A stretch of DNA of 64,000 nt from Scalindua sp964437425 (GTDB lineage: Bacteria > Planctomycetota > Brocadiia > Brocadiales > Scalinduaceae), in the NCBI GenBank assembly GCA_964437425.1, contig CAYTGO010000010.1, forward strand, positions 1 through 64,000. Direction: 5' to 3'. The position numbers were made by a program, and so were the translations under genes. Positions 1 through 9,467 of this stretch are shown here, piece by piece. Position 1 is the first letter of the stretch, and every line of letters starts with the position of its first letter. The notes under the pieces are model-generated. The model was not told where the DNA came from and did no database searches. It saw only the letters and a list, made by a program, of their open reading frames with translations.

Positions 1-1
1 T

Positions 2-2386
2 ATAGGCATATTGACAATCCTTTCACTGATGACGATTACATTTGCCACCCTGTCACGAATAGAGACCAGAGCCACGAGGAATTATACCGACAGCGTAAAG
101 TGTGAAAAGGTCGCAAAGGCCGGACTGGAGCATGCGATATACGAAATATGGCTGGACAAATTTGGGACTGATACACTAGCGTATAATGATAATGATGATG
201 GCAATCCTGGACAATATGGACTAGATGAAAACTTTGACTCCTCTGGCACATCATGGCCCGGCGATTCTACCTTTCCTGGTACTGATTTTGATAATGATAA
301 TAATGATGGTGACAACGACGACGATACAGGTGGTGATTCGGCGTGGAAATACTTCCCTGCAACTGATCAGAATTCCGACATTAGACTTCCCGGTAACCTT
401 AGAGCAAGATACGCGGTACTGATAACCGATGACAGAGAGGCAAGGGTTAATGTAAACGTAACCGGAAACCAGCCAGGTGGCGGTGCACATACATCTAATG
501 AAGGCTGGTCTACATTTGAGATAGACCTCTCTAGTATAATTAATCTTGCATCAACTGGTAATGGAACTGCAACCGCAAACAGTATTATTGACACGAGGCT
601 GGGAAGTGACGATGCCCCCGGAACTAGCACCGCAAACGACGATACTGGAATAGTACCTGATCCTCAGTCTGACAATTTAGACAATGATGGAGATTGGGTT
701 ACAGGCAACGATACAAACGCCAACGGAATACCTGATTCAGGAGAGACAGGTGTCGATGATGGAGACAATTCCGAATCGATTGATGAACCGAATGAGTTCA
801 ATTCAGTATTTCCCTACGGTGATGATATTCCTTTAGGTATTCTTTCAGAGGCCGAGATTATGGGCACCACATCCTACACGAGCAGACTTGAGACAATTTT
901 TAGCAATAACAGTGTTCCCGAAGATGCACTCAACAGCTGGGTAACCACCTGTTCCGCCGACACAATACTATGTCCGTCCTATACACTTGGAACATCTACA
1001 GCTACAACAATGTTAAACATTAACGCACTGATTTACAATGAAGGTGCATATACAGATACAGGCACTTACGATTCTGACAAAAAAGTAGAGAGGATCATGG
1101 ATGTTTTAGTAGCAGGAGGTTTGACCGGTTCATCAGGTTCATCAAATTATGTTGAACGTCACCAACTGGCGGTAAACATAAAGGATTTTATAGATCCTGA
1201 CAATACTGTAACCACATACGATGACCCTTCAGTTCCTGGTGACACATACTACGGAGTGGAAATATCTCCATATATAAATGAAGTAGAGGCAATGACGAGT
1301 AGTGGTCTGGACGAATTTATCGAGTTGTTTAACCCATACAATACAGCAATCCCCAATACAGGCGACTGGACGATAACACTGGATGGGGACACTACCACTA
1401 TCACACTTACCGGTCTGACAATTCCTGCCGGGGGTTACTATGTCATAGCTGACCAGGACGGAGCAGGAGTAGACCTGATTGACGCTGCCGGTATCAATAA
1501 CCTTGATGATACCGGTGAAGAATTAATCTTAAGGGATAGTAGCGGTAAGACCGTACAGGTTACAAACTACGGAAGTGCAAACGATGCCAGAAGCATGCAG
1601 TTAAATGATCCCAGGCCAGCCCCTTTAGCTACTGTTTGGGGTGTGAGTAGTATAGATTCAAGCAATCCATGGCGCTGGGACAGTATACAGCCCAGTACAC
1701 CTGGAGCCGAAAACGATGTTTTCGATCCAACACCCTGGAACCCGAATGCTGTGGACGGCTGGGAGAACACTACACCTACATGGCCTGACAGTTTTCTGAT
1801 AGCAAACAGAAGATTTTCGAACAAAGGGTATTTAGGCTTTGTCCATAGAGGACGTCAATGGTCTAGTTTTAGAGTTAATGATAGTATTGACTACCCAAAC
1901 GTACTGCAGTACTTCACCGTTACAGACCCGTCAATGGATAGTATTGATAATGATGTGGATGGTAGTACTGATTCTGCCGATACAGGTTCTCAGTCCGGTG
2001 ATTTTGACGGGCAGGAGCACCGCATCCCCGGTCTGATTAATGTTAATACTGCGTCAGTCGAAGTTCTGCAGTCACTACCAAACGTAGATTCTACGATTGC
2101 AACGGCAATTCAGGGTAGTGGGAGTAAGCCATTTACGAGTATAGGAGACATGGTAGATGACGTGACTCAAATTACTGGCTCTGGTACAAAGTGGGAGAAA
2201 GAAAAGACCTTTCGTTCAATCTCAAACCTGATTACAACACGTTCAAACGTATTTACGGTTTATGTTACGGCACAGATAACAAATGAAGGTGAAACAGAGG
2301 TATTTGCGGAGAAACGAATCCTGGCAATCGTTGACCGTTCAGTTGATCCGATCAAAGTGCGATATTTCAGGTGGCTTGTGGAGTAA
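2..2386 (+). CDS. gspK: GspK-like type II secretion minor pseudopilin with lamin-tail domain (5' truncated)
   Basis: The frame is open to the left edge, so the true start lies upstream; 794 codons are visible. The protein begins inside a hydrophobic prepilin helix followed by a region rich in Arg, Tyr and Ala-Gly-Leu-Glu, as in GspK/PilX minor pseudopilins. Around residues 675-720 there is a helix-hairpin-helix core (INVNTASVEVLQSLP), also typical of GspK. Between these lie two Asp/Asn-rich stretches (about residues 85-105 and 215-265) that look Ca-binding, and a lamin-tail-like domain at about 425-520 (EFIELFNP, then GLTIPAGGYYVIAD). GspK normally caps the pseudopilus tip in the periplasm; the insertion and about 790-residue length are well above the usual 300-350. 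No other secretion gene is visible, so its operon must lie upstream. Confidence 0.75.
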   Translation: MGILTILSLMTITFATLSRIETRATRNYTDSVKCEKVAKAGLEHAIYEIWLDKFGTDTLAYNDNDDGNPGQYGLDENFDSSGTSWPGDSTFPGTDFDNDNNDGDNDDDTGGDSAWKYFPATDQNSDIRLPGNLRARYAVLITDDREARVNVNVTGNQPGGGAHTSNEGWSTFEIDLSSIINLASTGNGTATANSIIDTRLGSDDAPGTSTANDDTGIVPDPQSDNLDNDGDWVTGNDTNANGIPDSGETGVDDGDNSESIDEPNEFNSVFPYGDDIPLGILSEAEIMGTTSYTSRLETIFSNNSVPEDALNSWVTTCSADTILCPSYTLGTSTATTMLNINALIYNEGAYTDTGTYDSDKKVERIMDVLVAGGLTGSSGSSNYVERHQLAVNIKDFIDPDNTVTTYDDPSVPGDTYYGVEISPYINEVEAMTSSGLDEFIELFNPYNTAIPNTGDWTITLDGDTTTITLTGLTIPAGGYYVIADQDGAGVDLIDAAGINNLDDTGEELILRDSSGKTVQVTNYGSANDARSMQLNDPRPAPLATVWGVSSIDSSNPWRWDSIQPSTPGAENDVFDPTPWNPNAVDGWENTTPTWPDSFLIANRRFSNKGYLGFVHRGRQWSSFRVNDSIDYPNVLQYFTVTDPSMDSIDNDVDGSTDSADTGSQSGDFDGQEHRIPGLINVNTASVEVLQSLPNVDSTIATAIQGSGSKPFTSIGDMVDDVTQITGSGTKWEKEKTFRSISNLITTRSNVFTVYVTAQITNEGETEVFAEKRILAIVDRSVDPIKVRYFRWLVE

Positions 2387-2407
2387 TAACCAGTAAAAAA
2401 CCTGGCC

Positions 2408-2502
2408 GGTTCAGGTCACGCCTTAGGCGTATCTGCCTCAGGTACGACTTGTAGCCTGAACCTAAATGTTATGGTTCAATCAATATGATTGAACCTACAT
2501 TT
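2408..2502. repeat. Compound inverted-repeat region after gspK
   Basis: Three nested or adjacent palindromes are visible. GGTTCAGG at 2408-2415 pairs with CCTGAACC at 2455-2462. Inside it, ACGCCT-T-AGGCGT forms a 13-base palindrome at 2418-2430. Just downstream GGTTCAATCA (2473-2482) and TGATTGAACC (2486-2495) form a 10-bp hairpin with a 3-base loop, extended by AAATGT/ACATTT flanks. It lies between convergent genes, so it may act as a bidirectional terminator, although no clear T tract follows. Bases 2408-2451 resemble 35133-35174. Confidence 0.6.
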
Positions 2503-2546
2503 AATAATATACAGCAGACTAATTATTTTTAGTTAACAAACAATAC

Positions 2547-2774
2547 TTACTTTACTTCAACATCTTCTTTGTCAATATTCTTAATATCTTCCTTTACATC
2601 GTCAACCTCATCATTGACGCCCTTTAAGCCCTTCTTAAATTCTACGAATCCTTTTCCGATTGACCTCATAGTACCAGGAAGCCTTTTACCAAAAATCAAC
2701 AGAGCAACAATCAGAATGATAATCCACTCAAAACCGCCAGGAATACCAAACCACCCAATTGGAATATTAAACAT
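2547..2774 (-). CDS. tatA: Twin-arginine translocase subunit TatA/E
   Basis: A 75-residue protein with the TatA/E layout: a short N-terminal transmembrane helix (about residues 12-28), the FGKRLP hinge at 28-33, an amphipathic helix, and an acidic/basic tail. TatA forms the pore-like element of the twin-arginine pathway that exports folded, often cofactor-bearing proteins across the inner membrane. The start is supported by a strong GGAGGTGA ribosome-binding site just upstream. No tatB or tatC is in the window, and the gene stands alone, convergent with gspK. TatA versus TatE or TatB cannot be separated by eye, but the short tail favours TatA. Confidence 0.9.
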   Translation of the reverse strand: MFNIPIGWFGIPGGFEWIIILIVALLIFGKRLPGTMRSIGKGFVEFKKGLKGVNDEVDDVKEDIKNIDKEDVEVK

Positions 2775-3124
2775 TTTAAATCACCTCCAATATGTACTTC
2801 AAAATAAATAACGGCTCTAAACTTAATCTATTTACTGCCACATGTCAAACTATTTTCGTAGAAGTATAATCGAATTCAGAGGTTAGGAAATATACCATGC
2901 ATCAATATATAGGGGACCAAATAGAAGGTCATCCGTCTTTCGTAGTTCAGACCTCGCAACCCGTAACCCGCAACACTTTTTCTACAGATACCAAGTATAA
3001 TGCATACCTGTTCTATACCTATTCTTACCCTATTGACTTTTTCCTTATGCATGATTAATTATGATATTATTCCTGATGCTTGAGAAGAGTTTACAAATGT
3101 ACCAGGATGGTGCGAGGAGGAATA
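2775..3124. other. Intergenic region between tatA and the small ORF at 3125
   Basis: About 350 bases without a recognisable gene. It contains the upstream regions of two diverging genes. A TTGACT hexamer at 3033-3038 followed by the AT-rich stretch to 3070 could be a promoter for the plus-strand ORF, but no -10 box with good spacing is seen. No RNA gene, repeat or hairpin was recognised. Confidence 0.4.
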
Positions 3125-3319
3125 ATGAAAACACCTGAAATCTACAGGGAAGTAGATCTAAGGGAGTTGAGCCTTACTGACGGAGATGTTTTGTATAAAC
3201 GTCTTCTTGTCCTCGGCGTTGTTTGTCCGGGGAGCAGTAAGGCTTTTTTATTTAACAGACAACAGGAATATGAACAGAGGAGAAGGAAAAGCGGTTATCT
3301 ATCTCGCTTAACTACGTAA
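3125..3319 (+). CDS. Small hypothetical protein (64 aa)
   Basis: I do not recognise this protein. An ATG at 3125 sits 5 bases after a near-perfect GAGGAGG Shine-Dalgarno sequence, which is the main argument that it is real and that this start is used rather than the upstream one at 3080. The product is 64 residues, soluble, with an acidic N-terminal half (EVDLRELSLTDGD) and a strongly basic C-terminal end (EYEQRRRKSG). Its last 25 bases overlap the 3' end of the convergent polyprenyl synthase gene. No membrane segment or known motif is visible. Confidence 0.45.
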   Translation: MKTPEIYREVDLRELSLTDGDVLYKRLLVLGVVCPGSSKAFLFNRQQEYEQRRRKSGYLSRLTT

Positions 3320-4266
3320 TCACCTAATTCTATGAGTGAGGCTTTGTAAACTGAATCGGGGATGATGGATAGTTCGTCCTGCGCATCTTTTACCAGCCGT
3401 CTTGCGGTTTCGTATGCGTAGTCTACTGCATCATGTTCTGCAAGCAAGTCAGCTATTGCGGCTTTTGAATCTTTACTGTTGTTCTGGAAGATAAGTTCAA
3501 GTGTACTCTCTTTTCGATCAGTAGGCAGCTTATCTACTAATCTAATAAATGGCAGTGTCAGCTTTCCAATCTGGGCATCCAGATTCATCGGTTTTCCCAT
3601 TTTCTCCTCTGAACCTACAACATCCAGGCAATCGTCAATTATCTGGAATGCCATTCCTATCTTTGAACCGTAATTGGTAAGCACCTCGATCTGCTTTTTA
3701 TTTGCTCCAGCAGAGATTGCTCCTAATTTACAGCTGGCAGCACAAAGAGAAGCCGTTTTGCGCTCTATAATGCTTAGATACTCAGATTCCGTAACTTCGG
3801 CATCGTAGCATCTTAAGAGCTGGACCATTTCACCTTCACAAAGGGTATTTATGGTCTGGGACATTATGAGTGTTGACACCTGGGAATCGAGGGCGGAAAG
3901 TATGGTATAGGCACGCGAAAAGAGATAATCACCAAACAGAATGGAAATTTTACTCCCCCATTTTGTGTTCATCGTCTCGATATGCCTTCTTACCACTGCT
4001 TCATCAATAATATCATCGTGTACAAGGGTTGCCGTATGAATAAGTTCCACAACTACTGCTAAATCAATATGTTGCGGAATTAAGCCACCTGCACATTGAC
4101 CTGACAGTAAAAGAAGTGCGGGACGTAATCTTTTACCCTGTATCTTGCTGATATGAAACACTAAATCTGAAAGGCGCTTGTCTGCCGGAGACAAATCACT
4201 ATAAATTCTCTCCTCAACTTCGCGCATTTGATCTTTTAAAGGTGCTAAAATAGCATCCGTACTCAT
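3295..4266 (-). CDS. Polyprenyl diphosphate synthase (long-chain trans-prenyltransferase)
   Basis: A 323-residue member of the polyprenyl synthetase family, which adds isopentenyl diphosphate units to an allylic primer to make the side chain of quinones such as menaquinone or ubiquinone. The two aspartate-rich metal-binding motifs are present: DDIID at 84-88 (first motif) and DDCLD at 211-215 (second motif). The GKRLRP substrate-binding segment is at residues 44-49. Length matches octaprenyl/heptaprenyl synthase component II (IspB/HepT type, about 320 aa). Product chain length cannot be read from the sequence. It is the last gene of a loose minus-strand series from about 7.2 kb; 134 bases separate it from bioD. 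Confidence 0.9.
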   Translation of the reverse strand: MSTDAILAPLKDQMREVEERIYSDLSPADKRLSDLVFHISKIQGKRLRPALLLLSGQCAGGLIPQHIDLAVVVELIHTATLVHDDIIDEAVVRRHIETMNTKWGSKISILFGDYLFSRAYTILSALDSQVSTLIMSQTINTLCEGEMVQLLRCYDAEVTESEYLSIIERKTASLCAASCKLGAISAGANKKQIEVLTNYGSKIGMAFQIIDDCLDVVGSEEKMGKPMNLDAQIGKLTLPFIRLVDKLPTDRKESTLELIFQNNSKDSKAAIADLLAEHDAVDYAYETARRLVKDAQDELSIIPDSVYKASLIELGDYVVKRDR

Positions 4267-4400
4267 CTAGTTTAAGACTCCTAACTTTTTCCTGTTTCTG
4301 GTTAATTTATAAATGGGGTGAATATATTATCAAGAACTCAAAAAAATGTCAATTATGTTTTATTCCATCGTTTCACTTATTTATGTGAATCAGAATTTAC

Positions 4401-5108
4401 CTAAGTCTCTCTTCTCATTATCTTTGATATGTCTATTTCCCTGCGAAAGTCTTCAACGATGTCACCGTAAACGCAATTCTCAACAGATACATCCTCTTTG
4501 AAAGGAATAGTTCCAAGAACAGGAGCTGAAGAATATTTCTCTATTTCTCGTACTAAACCGCCCCCCCCGTTCTTCAACATATTTATCACTATTCCCTTTA
4601 TTCTCAGATTTCTGTTCCTGGCATATTCAATCGTTAAAAGTGTATGATTTATTGCACCCAGATAATCTCCAGTCACTATTACGAGTGCCAGATCCATCTT
4701 ACGAGCCAGGTCTGCTACAAAGAGGGTATCATCAATGGGAACCATGAGGCCACCAACTCCTTCAACAACAACAAAATCATGTCTGTTCGTAAGCGCTTCG
4801 TACGCTTTTAATATTTTGTCAATGTCAATCGGAATGCCCGCTTTTGATGCCGCAATCGTTGGCGCTATTGGCGGTTTGAGAAGAATGGGATTCACAAGGT
4901 CATCATCATCAGTACTATCAATTATTTTTTTCAGATACACTGCATCTTCAGAGACAAGTTTGTTCTCTATCTCCTTTGCGCCTGATGCAACCGGCTTCAT
5001 GACACCTACGTCCAGACCGTGCGCCTTCATTGATGCAGCTATTGCGCTGGCAATTACAGTCTTGCCGACTCCTGTGTCACATCCCGTTACAAATACTCCT
5101 TTTTCCAT
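4401..5108 (-). CDS. bioD: Dethiobiotin synthase
   Basis: A 235-residue ATP-dependent dethiobiotin synthetase, which closes the ureido ring of 7,8-diaminopelargonate with CO2 in the penultimate step of biotin synthesis. The N-terminal P-loop GCDTGVGKT is at residues 9-17 and the family segment VVEGVGGLMVPI is near the middle. Length is normal. The other biotin genes (bioA, B, F) are not nearby. It starts 30 bases after the SAM-hydrolase gene and is probably cotranscribed with it. A run of eight C (4561-4568; G on the coding strand) encodes part of a four-glycine stretch and could be prone to slippage. Confidence 0.9.
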   Translation of the reverse strand: MEKGVFVTGCDTGVGKTVIASAIAASMKAHGLDVGVMKPVASGAKEIENKLVSEDAVYLKKIIDSTDDDDLVNPILLKPPIAPTIAASKAGIPIDIDKILKAYEALTNRHDFVVVEGVGGLMVPIDDTLFVADLARKMDLALVIVTGDYLGAINHTLLTIEYARNRNLRIKGIVINMLKNGGGGLVREIEKYSSAPVLGTIPFKEDVSVENCVYGDIVEDFRREIDISKIMRRET

Positions 5109-5138
5109 AAATCAGTCTTTTATATCGTTGAATCCTAA

Positions 5139-5939
5139 CTAATTTCCTAAAATCAGTTTATCACCTTTTTTTAACTTTAAGACTTTTCCAGCGTTACCCA
5201 AATTCACTGATATTTCCAGATAACCGGAACTGCCAAATATTGCCAACGCTTCATTATCACCCACATCTGTATAAGAGCTACAAATACCGTTAATCCTCTT
5301 CCTACCCATTGTAATTGACACTCTGTCCGTTCCAATCTTCATCCTGTCAACAACTTCCTTATTAACGTTAGTAATAAGATTGCCAAAACTATCTACGTAT
5401 ATAATTTCAGCCGTCAACTTTCCTTCTGGAGAAAGAATAGGTTTCGGCAGACTGATTTCATTTGTTTTGTCAACTCTTTCACCGAGTTCTTTATGGCTAA
5501 CCCCTTTGGATAGATGCGCAGCTACGGGCGCAAAGATATCACGTCCATGAAATGTATTACTGAGTTTAGGCAAGAAAAACTTATTGTTAGTAACCTCTCT
5601 AATAGACGGGGATTCCTCCTTCTCAATAACAAACGAGAGCACTCCATTATCAGGTGCAAGGAACATATAATCCTCAGTTTTTAAACAGAGAATTTTCCTG
5701 TCGCTCCCTACTCCAGGATCAACAACAACTACGTGGATCGTCCCCTTCGGGAAGTAATTATATGAATTATTAAGAACACAAGCCGCCTGAAAAATATCCT
5801 GGGCAGCTATTGTATTGCTAATGTCAATCACACTTGCCGATGGGTTGATATCAGCAATGACACCCTTCATCACACCCGCATATCCATCCTGTAAACCAAA
5901 ATCTGTAATTAACGCTATTGTTGATTGTTTCTTAGGCAT
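5139..5939 (-). CDS. SAM hydrolase / SAM hydroxide adenosyltransferase family protein (DUF62)
   Basis: A 266-residue member of the family that includes fluorinase, chlorinase and the common S-adenosylmethionine hydrolase, which splits SAM into adenosine and methionine using water or hydroxide. Family motifs visible are ITDFGLQDGYAGVMKG at the N terminus, VVDPGVGSDRK near residue 75, FLAPDNG near 100, and TFHGRDIFAPVAA near 135. Most non-halogenating members have this length. Its cellular purpose is not settled in the family. It lies between bioD and the radical SAM gene amrS, all on the minus strand, so a link with SAM turnover is possible but is inference. Confidence 0.85.
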   Translation of the reverse strand: MPKKQSTIALITDFGLQDGYAGVMKGVIADINPSASVIDISNTIAAQDIFQAACVLNNSYNYFPKGTIHVVVVDPGVGSDRKILCLKTEDYMFLAPDNGVLSFVIEKEESPSIREVTNNKFFLPKLSNTFHGRDIFAPVAAHLSKGVSHKELGERVDKTNEISLPKPILSPEGKLTAEIIYVDSFGNLITNVNKEVVDRMKIGTDRVSITMGRKRINGICSSYTDVGDNEALAIFGSSGYLEISVNLGNAGKVLKLKKGDKLILGN

Positions 5940-6061
5940 ATATAAATCCTTAAAATATTCCCCCCTCTTTTATACAAATATTACGGATTTTATTCTACTG
6001 CATCCACAGCCTTAATGCAATCTTCGATAACTACCTGCGTCTTGCATCAGAAAGCCCTGTT

Positions 6062-7156
6062 TTATCCAAAAACTCCTACAACAGGAATCTTTGTATTACA
6101 GTTTATACACATACCGTCCCTTATTTCAAATGTTCTAATACTGAAACCAGACCTTTCAATTAACATTTTCCCACAGCTATGGCAATATGTGTTTTCCCAC
6201 TCGTGTCCTGGGACATTTCCTATGTAAACGTATTTGAGACCTTCTTCAGTTCCTATCTCCCTGGCTGATTCTAAAGTGGAAACCGGCGTAGATGGAACAT
6301 GTGACAACTCAAGATATGGATGAAATCGGCTCACATGCCATGGTGTCTCATCACCAAGATTTTGCACAATCCATCTGGCAATGTTATGTAGCTCTTCAAT
6401 ACTATCATTATAACCAGGTACCACATTGGTTATAATTTCCACATGCATATTCCATTTTGATTTTGCTCTGACTGCTGCATTCAGAATCGGCTTTACACTC
6501 TTTATGCCGGTAACATCTCTATAGAAGCAGTGCCTGGAATCCTGCAATTCATCACTTATCTTAATATCAGTCCTTGAAGAGCCCTTTGTCGTGTAACTAT
6601 CAAGACCTTTTATATCAACCCTGTAAGCATCTAAAAACGGCCCGATTGCATCTAATGCATCTGGTTCTATATATCCGTTTGTTACAAAAACTGTGTATAG
6701 CCCTTTCTCCTTTGCCAATTTTGCACCATCAATTGCATACTCAAGCCAGATCGTAGGCTCATTGTAAGTCCATGAAATCCCTTTACATCTGTTTTCAATA
6801 GAACGGTGTACCAACTCCTCCGGAGAAATATAAGAAGTGTCTCTACCACTATTATCAATACGTGAATGTGCTATTTGCCAATTTTGACAATGACCACATC
6901 GCATATTGCAACCAAGAGAACCAATTGAAAATGTATGGCTACCGGGAAAAAAATGGTATAAGGGCTTCTTTTCAATCGCATCAGCACATGCCGATGAGAC
7001 CCTGCCATAAATCATCGAAAAGAGCTTGCCGTCTATGTTTTTCCTTACCCCACAGTAACCCAATTTACCATCTGCGATTACACATCTATGTGGACACAAA
7101 CAGCAACTAATCTTGTTATCATCTTCTGCTTGATAAAACAGTGCTTCATGTCTCAT
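6062..7156 (-). CDS. amrS: AmmeMemoRadiSam-system radical SAM protein AmrS
   Basis: A 364-residue PflA-like radical SAM protein of the AmrS family. The SAM-cluster motif CNMRCGHC gives Cys83, Cys87 and Cys90. A preceding Cys-rich N-terminal region (CCLCPHRC at about 18-25, then GYCGVR) is typical of this family, and a C-terminal C-x2-C pair (CHSCGK) and another (CINCNT) could hold extra metal. The ATG at 7156 is preferred over an upstream TTG at 7189 because the family starts with a short M-x-EA segment; neither start has a clear ribosome-binding site. The partner AmmeMemo genes are not visible in this window. The reaction is unknown in the family. Confidence 0.82.
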   Translation of the reverse strand: MRHEALFYQAEDDNKISCCLCPHRCVIADGKLGYCGVRKNIDGKLFSMIYGRVSSACADAIEKKPLYHFFPGSHTFSIGSLGCNMRCGHCQNWQIAHSRIDNSGRDTSYISPEELVHRSIENRCKGISWTYNEPTIWLEYAIDGAKLAKEKGLYTVFVTNGYIEPDALDAIGPFLDAYRVDIKGLDSYTTKGSSRTDIKISDELQDSRHCFYRDVTGIKSVKPILNAAVRAKSKWNMHVEIITNVVPGYNDSIEELHNIARWIVQNLGDETPWHVSRFHPYLELSHVPSTPVSTLESAREIGTEEGLKYVYIGNVPGHEWENTYCHSCGKMLIERSGFSIRTFEIRDGMCINCNTKIPVVGVFG

Positions 7157-7232
7157 TATGGTCTGTGTTTGGAAATTATTAGCGTACAAAGCAAATGAAG
7201 TAGAAAAATATTACATCTTATTACTCTCAGGT

Positions 7233-7595
7233 TTATACCCTCCCATAATCGTCTTCCAGGCGCACAATATCATCCTCTCCAAAATACTCTCCCTGTTGTA
7301 TCTCTATAAATATCAAATTCTCCTCACCAACATTAGTAATACGATGTGCTACCTCTCGTGCTATATCTAAAGTATTCCCTTTTTCTATACGAATCTCTTT
7401 GCTATCAAGAGTCACCATGCCCTTTCCCTCGACAACCATCCAATGCTCACTTCTCCTGAGGTGCTTCTGATAGCTCAGCCTTTTTCCAGGTAATACGGTT
7501 ACCCTCTTCACCTTGTAAGAGGGCTCTTCAAGCAGAACCTCCCACTTGCCCCATGGAGGATTTGAGACTTTCTCATCATGTTCTTGTTTATTCAT
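7233..7595 (-). CDS. Mannose-6-phosphate isomerase type II-like cupin protein
   Basis: A 120-residue single-domain cupin that matches the C-terminal isomerase half of bifunctional ManC/AlgA proteins: it opens with PWGKW, followed by YKVKRVTVLPGKRLS, the metal-binding RRSEHWMVVEG segment with its His/Glu ligands, and ends in the DDYGR motif typical of that domain. The guanylyltransferase half is missing, so this is a stand-alone version, common in bacteria and archaea. It probably binds a metal and may isomerise a sugar phosphate. It lies 74 bases after nadE on the same strand and may share its transcript, but there is no functional link I can see. Confidence 0.75.
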   Translation of the reverse strand: MNKQEHDEKVSNPPWGKWEVLLEEPSYKVKRVTVLPGKRLSYQKHLRRSEHWMVVEGKGMVTLDSKEIRIEKGNTLDIAREVAHRITNVGEENLIFIEIQQGEYFGEDDIVRLEDDYGRV

Positions 7596-7669
7596 TTATC
7601 TCTTCCTGTAATTATTCATGGCAGGAATGCTACACTATCTCAATTTATTTATCCGTGAATGCCATATTA

Positions 7670-9346
7670 CTATCTTGTGTATCGTTGCGCAAGAGGCATC
7701 CTCCTTCCAGTCCCAAATGCCTTTGTCGTAACCTTGAGTCCCGGAGCCGCCTGTTTTCTCTTATACTCATTTCTATCAACCTTACTGATAATATCTTTAA
7801 CAAGCGACTCATCATAACCCATTCCCACGATATCACCAACATCCTTTGTTTCTTCAATATAGGCCATTAAGACTCCATCCAGGACATCGTACGGGGGCAA
7901 CGAATCCTGATCCTTCTGGTTTGGACGTAATTCGGCTGACGGAGGTTTTTCGATAGTTTCAGTAGGAATAATCTCTTTTCTTAGATTGATGTACTCAGCA
8001 AGATCGTAAACCATTGTCTTGGGAATATCGGATATGACCGCCAGCCCGCCACACATATCACCATATAGAGTACAATAGCCAACGGCAAGTTCTGATTTAT
8101 TGCCTGTTGTCAGCACAAGATATCCGTGTTTATTTGAGATGGCCATCAGGATCTTACCCCTTATTCTTGCCTGAAGATTTTCTTCTGTAACATCAAATGG
8201 AAGCCCTGCAAATATATCACTCAAGGTTTTCGTATACGCATTGTAAACAGACTTAATAGGTATTACCTGACAGTCAATTCCTAGCTTTTCTGCCAGCACC
8301 ACGGAGTCCTCAACACTACCTTTGGATGAAAAACTTGAAGGCATTGTAACCCCAAGCACCTTGTCCCTGCCAAGAGCTTTAACAGCGATTACAGCTGTAA
8401 CGGCAGAATCTATTCCACCACTAAGGCCAATAACGGCTTTTTTGAATCCACATTTTTTGACATAGTCCCGCGTACCCAGGACTAAGGCTTTATAAACCGA
8501 TTCAACATTACCCTCACCTGCGACACATCGAGTCTTCTTTTTATCAGCTCTTAATTTACTCTCCCCGGCGTTTACGTCTGAACCCTTGAACTCAACCATG
8601 AGTAAATCTTCTTTAAAGCCAGAAGCCCGATCTACAACAACACCCTTTTTATTGATTACCAGGCTGTTTCCATCAAAGACCAGATCATCATTTCCTCCAA
8701 TCTGATTTACAAAAACAATTGGCACATTATATCTCTTTGCATGACCGGTCAACATTTTCAGCCTTGCATCCTGTTTTCCAATAGTAAAAGGTGATGCTGA
8801 AATATTTATAATAATCTCCGCTCCCTGGTTTATCATGCATTCAATCGGGTCTTTGTGATGGATCGTTCCAGGCCAGACTGCATCCGCCCCCCAGGCATCC
8901 TCACAAATAGAAATTCCAAATTTCCTGCCTGATATCTTCGCTAATGAAATATTGTGTGTTGGTTCAAAGTACCTGTCCTCATCAAATACGTCATAGGTAG
9001 GTAGCAATGACTTATAATGCCTGGATAGAATTTTCCTGTTTTTTATGTATGCCGCCGCGTTATGCAAAGCCTTGCCGCGCTGTTCTACATTTCTGTCAAC
9101 AAAGCCTACAATAGCTGCAATGTCGGAAACACTATTCTTTATCTCTTCCAGCGCCTTCAAATTGCTGTCTACAAATCCGGAAAGTTCCAACAGATCTTTT
9201 GGTGGATAACCCACAACACTCATCTCCGGAAATATTACGAGATCAGCCCCCTGCTTCCTGGCTGCATTTATAAACTTACAGATCTTTCCTACATTTTGCT
9301 TGAATGCACCTATAGTTGGATTAATTTGAGCCAGACAAATCTTCAT
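7670..9346 (-). CDS. nadE: Glutamine-hydrolysing NAD+ synthetase
   Basis: A 558-residue two-domain enzyme that amidates nicotinate adenine dinucleotide to NAD+. Residues about 1-250 form a nitrilase-type glutaminase (start MKICLAQINPTIG, catalytic segments FPEMSVVGYPPKD and SICEDAWG), and about 270-558 the synthetase with the P-loop SGGIDSAV near residue 306 and LTTGNKSELAVGYCTLYGD. The ammonia is thus supplied in cis. With pncB at 13.8-15.2 kb and nadB at 22.9 kb, this is the third NAD-synthesis gene in the window, though each is in a separate unit. The upstream intergenic region is shared with the divergent cysH. Confidence 0.94.
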   Translation of the reverse strand: MKICLAQINPTIGAFKQNVGKICKFINAARKQGADLVIFPEMSVVGYPPKDLLELSGFVDSNLKALEEIKNSVSDIAAIVGFVDRNVEQRGKALHNAAAYIKNRKILSRHYKSLLPTYDVFDEDRYFEPTHNISLAKISGRKFGISICEDAWGADAVWPGTIHHKDPIECMINQGAEIIINISASPFTIGKQDARLKMLTGHAKRYNVPIVFVNQIGGNDDLVFDGNSLVINKKGVVVDRASGFKEDLLMVEFKGSDVNAGESKLRADKKKTRCVAGEGNVESVYKALVLGTRDYVKKCGFKKAVIGLSGGIDSAVTAVIAVKALGRDKVLGVTMPSSFSSKGSVEDSVVLAEKLGIDCQVIPIKSVYNAYTKTLSDIFAGLPFDVTEENLQARIRGKILMAISNKHGYLVLTTGNKSELAVGYCTLYGDMCGGLAVISDIPKTMVYDLAEYINLRKEIIPTETIEKPPSAELRPNQKDQDSLPPYDVLDGVLMAYIEETKDVGDIVGMGYDESLVKDIISKVDRNEYKRKQAAPGLKVTTKAFGTGRRMPLAQRYTR

Positions 9347-9467
9347 AAATTGGTTCCTGTATATTTTGAAATACAGAAAAAAGTTAAAAGCACGGTGACA
9401 TAACTTGTCAAGAATACGTAATTTATAAGCATTAAATAGTACAATTCGGTATAGAAATCAATAAAAT

